DNA of 64,000 nt from Punica granatum. Lineage: Eukaryota > Streptophyta > Magnoliopsida > Myrtales > Lythraceae. The notes beneath the pieces were generated by a model that saw nothing but the letters and a program-made list of their open reading frames with translations, did no database searches and was not told where the DNA came from. Below are positions 62,017-64,000 of this stretch, one piece after another (the stretch's first letter is position 1; each line of letters starts with the position of its first letter). Position numbers and translations under genes: made by a program. The DNA is taken from the NCBI RefSeq assembly GCF_007655135.1, contig NC_045129.1, positions 23,038,274-23,102,273 of the forward strand, written 5' to 3'.

Positions 62017-62600
62017 CCTTACCTAGATGGAGGAGATGGCAGCTTAACGCCTTAAGAATCAAATCAATGTAATGTCCTAAGTTTTTCGAAAATAATGCAT
62101 GCTGTGCGGAAAGATAAGCTATAATCACGTTCTTTACAGAATACATCGCTCTTTTTTACAGAAAAATACAAAATGCCCGTCCTAAAGAAAAACCACGGGC
62201 CGACTCAAAGACTCGACTTTTGGATCAGTTGACGGCATGGAGGCAAAGATTGGTCCAGCATGACGGTCCCTGTGTATGCATGGTTTTCGGTGCTACTGGG
62301 AGAACCACTAACTAGGGATGGGGGCTCCCGATACAAGGGTGTGAATTCCTTGAAATCGAGCGAGGATCTTTGGGGGCCGGTTCGGTGGCATAGCCGACTC
62401 GATCCGTTCCCTTACTCGGAACCTCTGACTAACCTAGCTTCCTATCTTGGTGCCCGTGGGATTTCGGACAAGGTACCTAAGAACCCGCTAGAATGATGCG
62501 ATGCAAATGAGAGAAATAAATGTGCTTGAAAATAAATGTACGGAAAGCGGTAAATAAACATGCAAGCAAGCAAACGGAATCGAGCCCGAACCCTCTAAGT
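62017..62600 (-). mobile_element. Leader of element B
   Basis: Noncoding sequence between primer site and ORF1. It is similar to the leader of A (39260-39810), including a segment near 62190-62290, and in part to that of D (180-480). Confidence 0.7.
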
Positions 62601-62619
62601 GTCCCCAGTGGAGTCGCCA
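62601..62619 (-). promoter_or_regulatory. Primer-binding site of element B
   Basis: The minus strand reads TGGCGACTCCACTGGGGAC seven bases after the LTR end at 62627, the uninterrupted form of the site seen in A and D. Confidence 0.9.
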
Positions 62620-62626
62620 AGCTGTG

Positions 62627-64000
62627 TGTGCGCACCCGAATTTCATCTCGTCGGGGCACGCATGCACGAAGCCTGTGCAACGCTGCTTGGGAGTGTCCAC
62701 CTTCCCGGGGACGCGTGACGGACACGCGTGAGAAGGAGTCGCCACTTACTGTTTACGACCCGTAGGTCGAGGGCCGTTGAGTCGCCCGGGTCTAGGGTAC
62801 GGGGTACACCTAAATGCTAAGGCAATGGTCATGCGGAACCGAAAATTTCGAATTTGGGGGTTCTATTATGTGCGGGTCTATATCCCGCATGCCCTTTTGG
62901 TACTCTAGTTTGCTAGGCTTGCCGTTTTTGTTTATTTACCGCGTGATTTAGGGTTGCACTTGACTCGCCCGTTTTGACACCGTAAAGTCGATGAATTGAT
63001 CAAGTTGGGCCAAGAGTCCGAAAGATGAGTAGGCTTGTGCGTCGAGGAATCGGTTCACTATCTTAGCGTTACAGTTCATCGAACCATGATGGTCGATTCC
63101 CTATGCGAACCGAAACCGCGAGTATTCGAGCTTACTCATCTCTTGGTAACAATAGACCGACTTGACCGGTTCGACACTCGGACCTCTCGCTCGCCGATCG
63201 GGGATCCTTACAAATGAATGAGTGAGTGTTCAGATAAGATCCTCACAATGTACACTCGAATAATTACAGAATACGACTGAATAAAGTAAATGGATCTCGA
63301 TCGGTTTGCATTGGGTCAATATTCCGCTCCGGCTCACCGTGTGTTTTGAATGACCGATAAATAAATTAAGGCAACGCGGGCTCAAGGAGCCGGGGGTCGG
63401 GTCCGATCGAACCGACGGTCTGCAGGAGAACCGATTAGTTCCCACTGTAACCGTTGGACTGATCTAGCTCCCGGGTGATATCTAAACACGTTTCACGCAT
63501 CCATCCAAATTGCCTTCCACATAGGCCATGTTTGGAGTGTGATGGTGACTCGAGGCTAGATCCCATTCCGCACTCAGGTTGCACGCGCTCGGTGAATTAA
63601 GAGGCGTTGGACCTCGTGTTCGGTGGTTTGGGGGGTTGGACCCCCTGTAACACGTAACCTATGGGCTCAGGCCCGAATCGCGGCAAATCAGCAAAAGCAA
63701 GAATAAAACAGAAGAAAACTGATAAAACTGATGAAATACAGACAACAACTGACAAATATCGGTGAATACAAACAAGTGGTGTACTAAGTCGAATGTACGT
63801 GATTTAATCAGTTATTAACCGGGGTTGATTAGCAAACAATGTGTATAACCTAGGCAAACATATATGGTGGACTAGAATAGGGTTCTAAGCCAATTACATG
63901 TGTGTACTTGTTTTAAGACTCTTGTTCATTGAGGTGACACTGCGGTTTCACCGAATTAGCCAAACTCGTGTTTTGACTCTAGATTGGAATCTAGTATTCC
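62627..64000 (-). repeat. 5' LTR of element B (partial, runs off the window)
   Basis: It ends GGGTGCGCACA on the minus strand next to the primer site and aligns along its whole visible length with 45484 onward. About 3.5 kb of it should lie beyond 64000. Confidence 0.9.

Larger units (their letters stand above)
45484..64000 (-). mobile_element. Element B: decayed autonomous Tat/Ogre-type LTR retrotransposon
   Basis: The minus-strand order is 5' LTR (from beyond 64000 to 62627), primer site, leader, ORF1, Gag, protease, reverse transcriptase, RNase H, archaeal-type RNase H, integrase, hairpins, minisatellites, polypurine tract, 3' LTR (50403-45484). An ORF upstream of gag, a candidate intron between protease and reverse transcriptase, two RNase H domains and a tRNA-Arg-type primer site are the hallmarks of the Tat branch (Ogre and relatives). 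Coding regions carry at least five frameshifts and three in-frame stops. It lies inside the 5' LTR of element A, so it inserted after A. Confidence 0.92.

Overview
The window is plant nuclear DNA, almost certainly a eudicot. It contains two intron-containing plant genes surrounded by nested LTR retrotransposons whose lineages (Tat/Ogre-like and chromovirus-like Ty3/gypsy) are typical of large plant genomes. I cannot name the species.

Layout. Positions 1-11102 are a retrotransposon nest. A Tat-type element on the minus strand (element D: leader 1-483, 5' LTR 484-5347) sits inside the gag gene of a chromovirus-like element (E: gag 5348-6506, primer site 7159-7171, LTR 7174-7962). E in turn sits inside an LTR of the same Tat-related family on the plus strand (F, 7963-11102). 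Positions 11103-26643 are a gene island. It holds a small complete non-autonomous gypsy element with an AATTT target duplication (G, 12274-14471), a two-coding-exon gene for mitochondrial ATP synthase subunit g (16001-17006, minus) and a 14-coding-exon gene for the B55 regulatory subunit of protein phosphatase 2A (18907-24738, minus). I reconstructed the splice junctions of both genes by hand; the frames close exactly at 122 and 511 residues.

Positions 26644-64000 are a second nest, four insertions deep: a decayed LTR (C), interrupted by a plus-strand LTR piece (A'), interrupted by a minus-strand element with LTRs of about 5.6 kb and no coding capacity (A, from 29186), whose 5' LTR is interrupted at 45483 by an autonomous but decayed Tat-type element (B, 45484 to beyond the window). 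B encodes, in order, an extra ORF1 with a coiled-coil tail, Gag, aspartic protease with a G-patch-like motif, reverse transcriptase, two RNase H domains and integrase, broken by several frameshifts and stop codons. A and B share primer site, leader, polypurine tract and a 3' hairpin cluster, so A looks like a non-autonomous partner of B-like elements.

The most interesting observations are these. A 273-bp candidate intron lies between protease and reverse transcriptase in B, and its 3' splice site is duplicated in inverted orientation, giving a perfect 54-bp hairpin that would bury the splice site. A cluster of hairpins with compensated stems lies downstream of the coding region in both A and B. 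Different minisatellites (41, 29, 42 and about 20 bp) occupy the 3' regions of A and B. A truncated tRNA-Phe lies in the ATP synthase gene intron.
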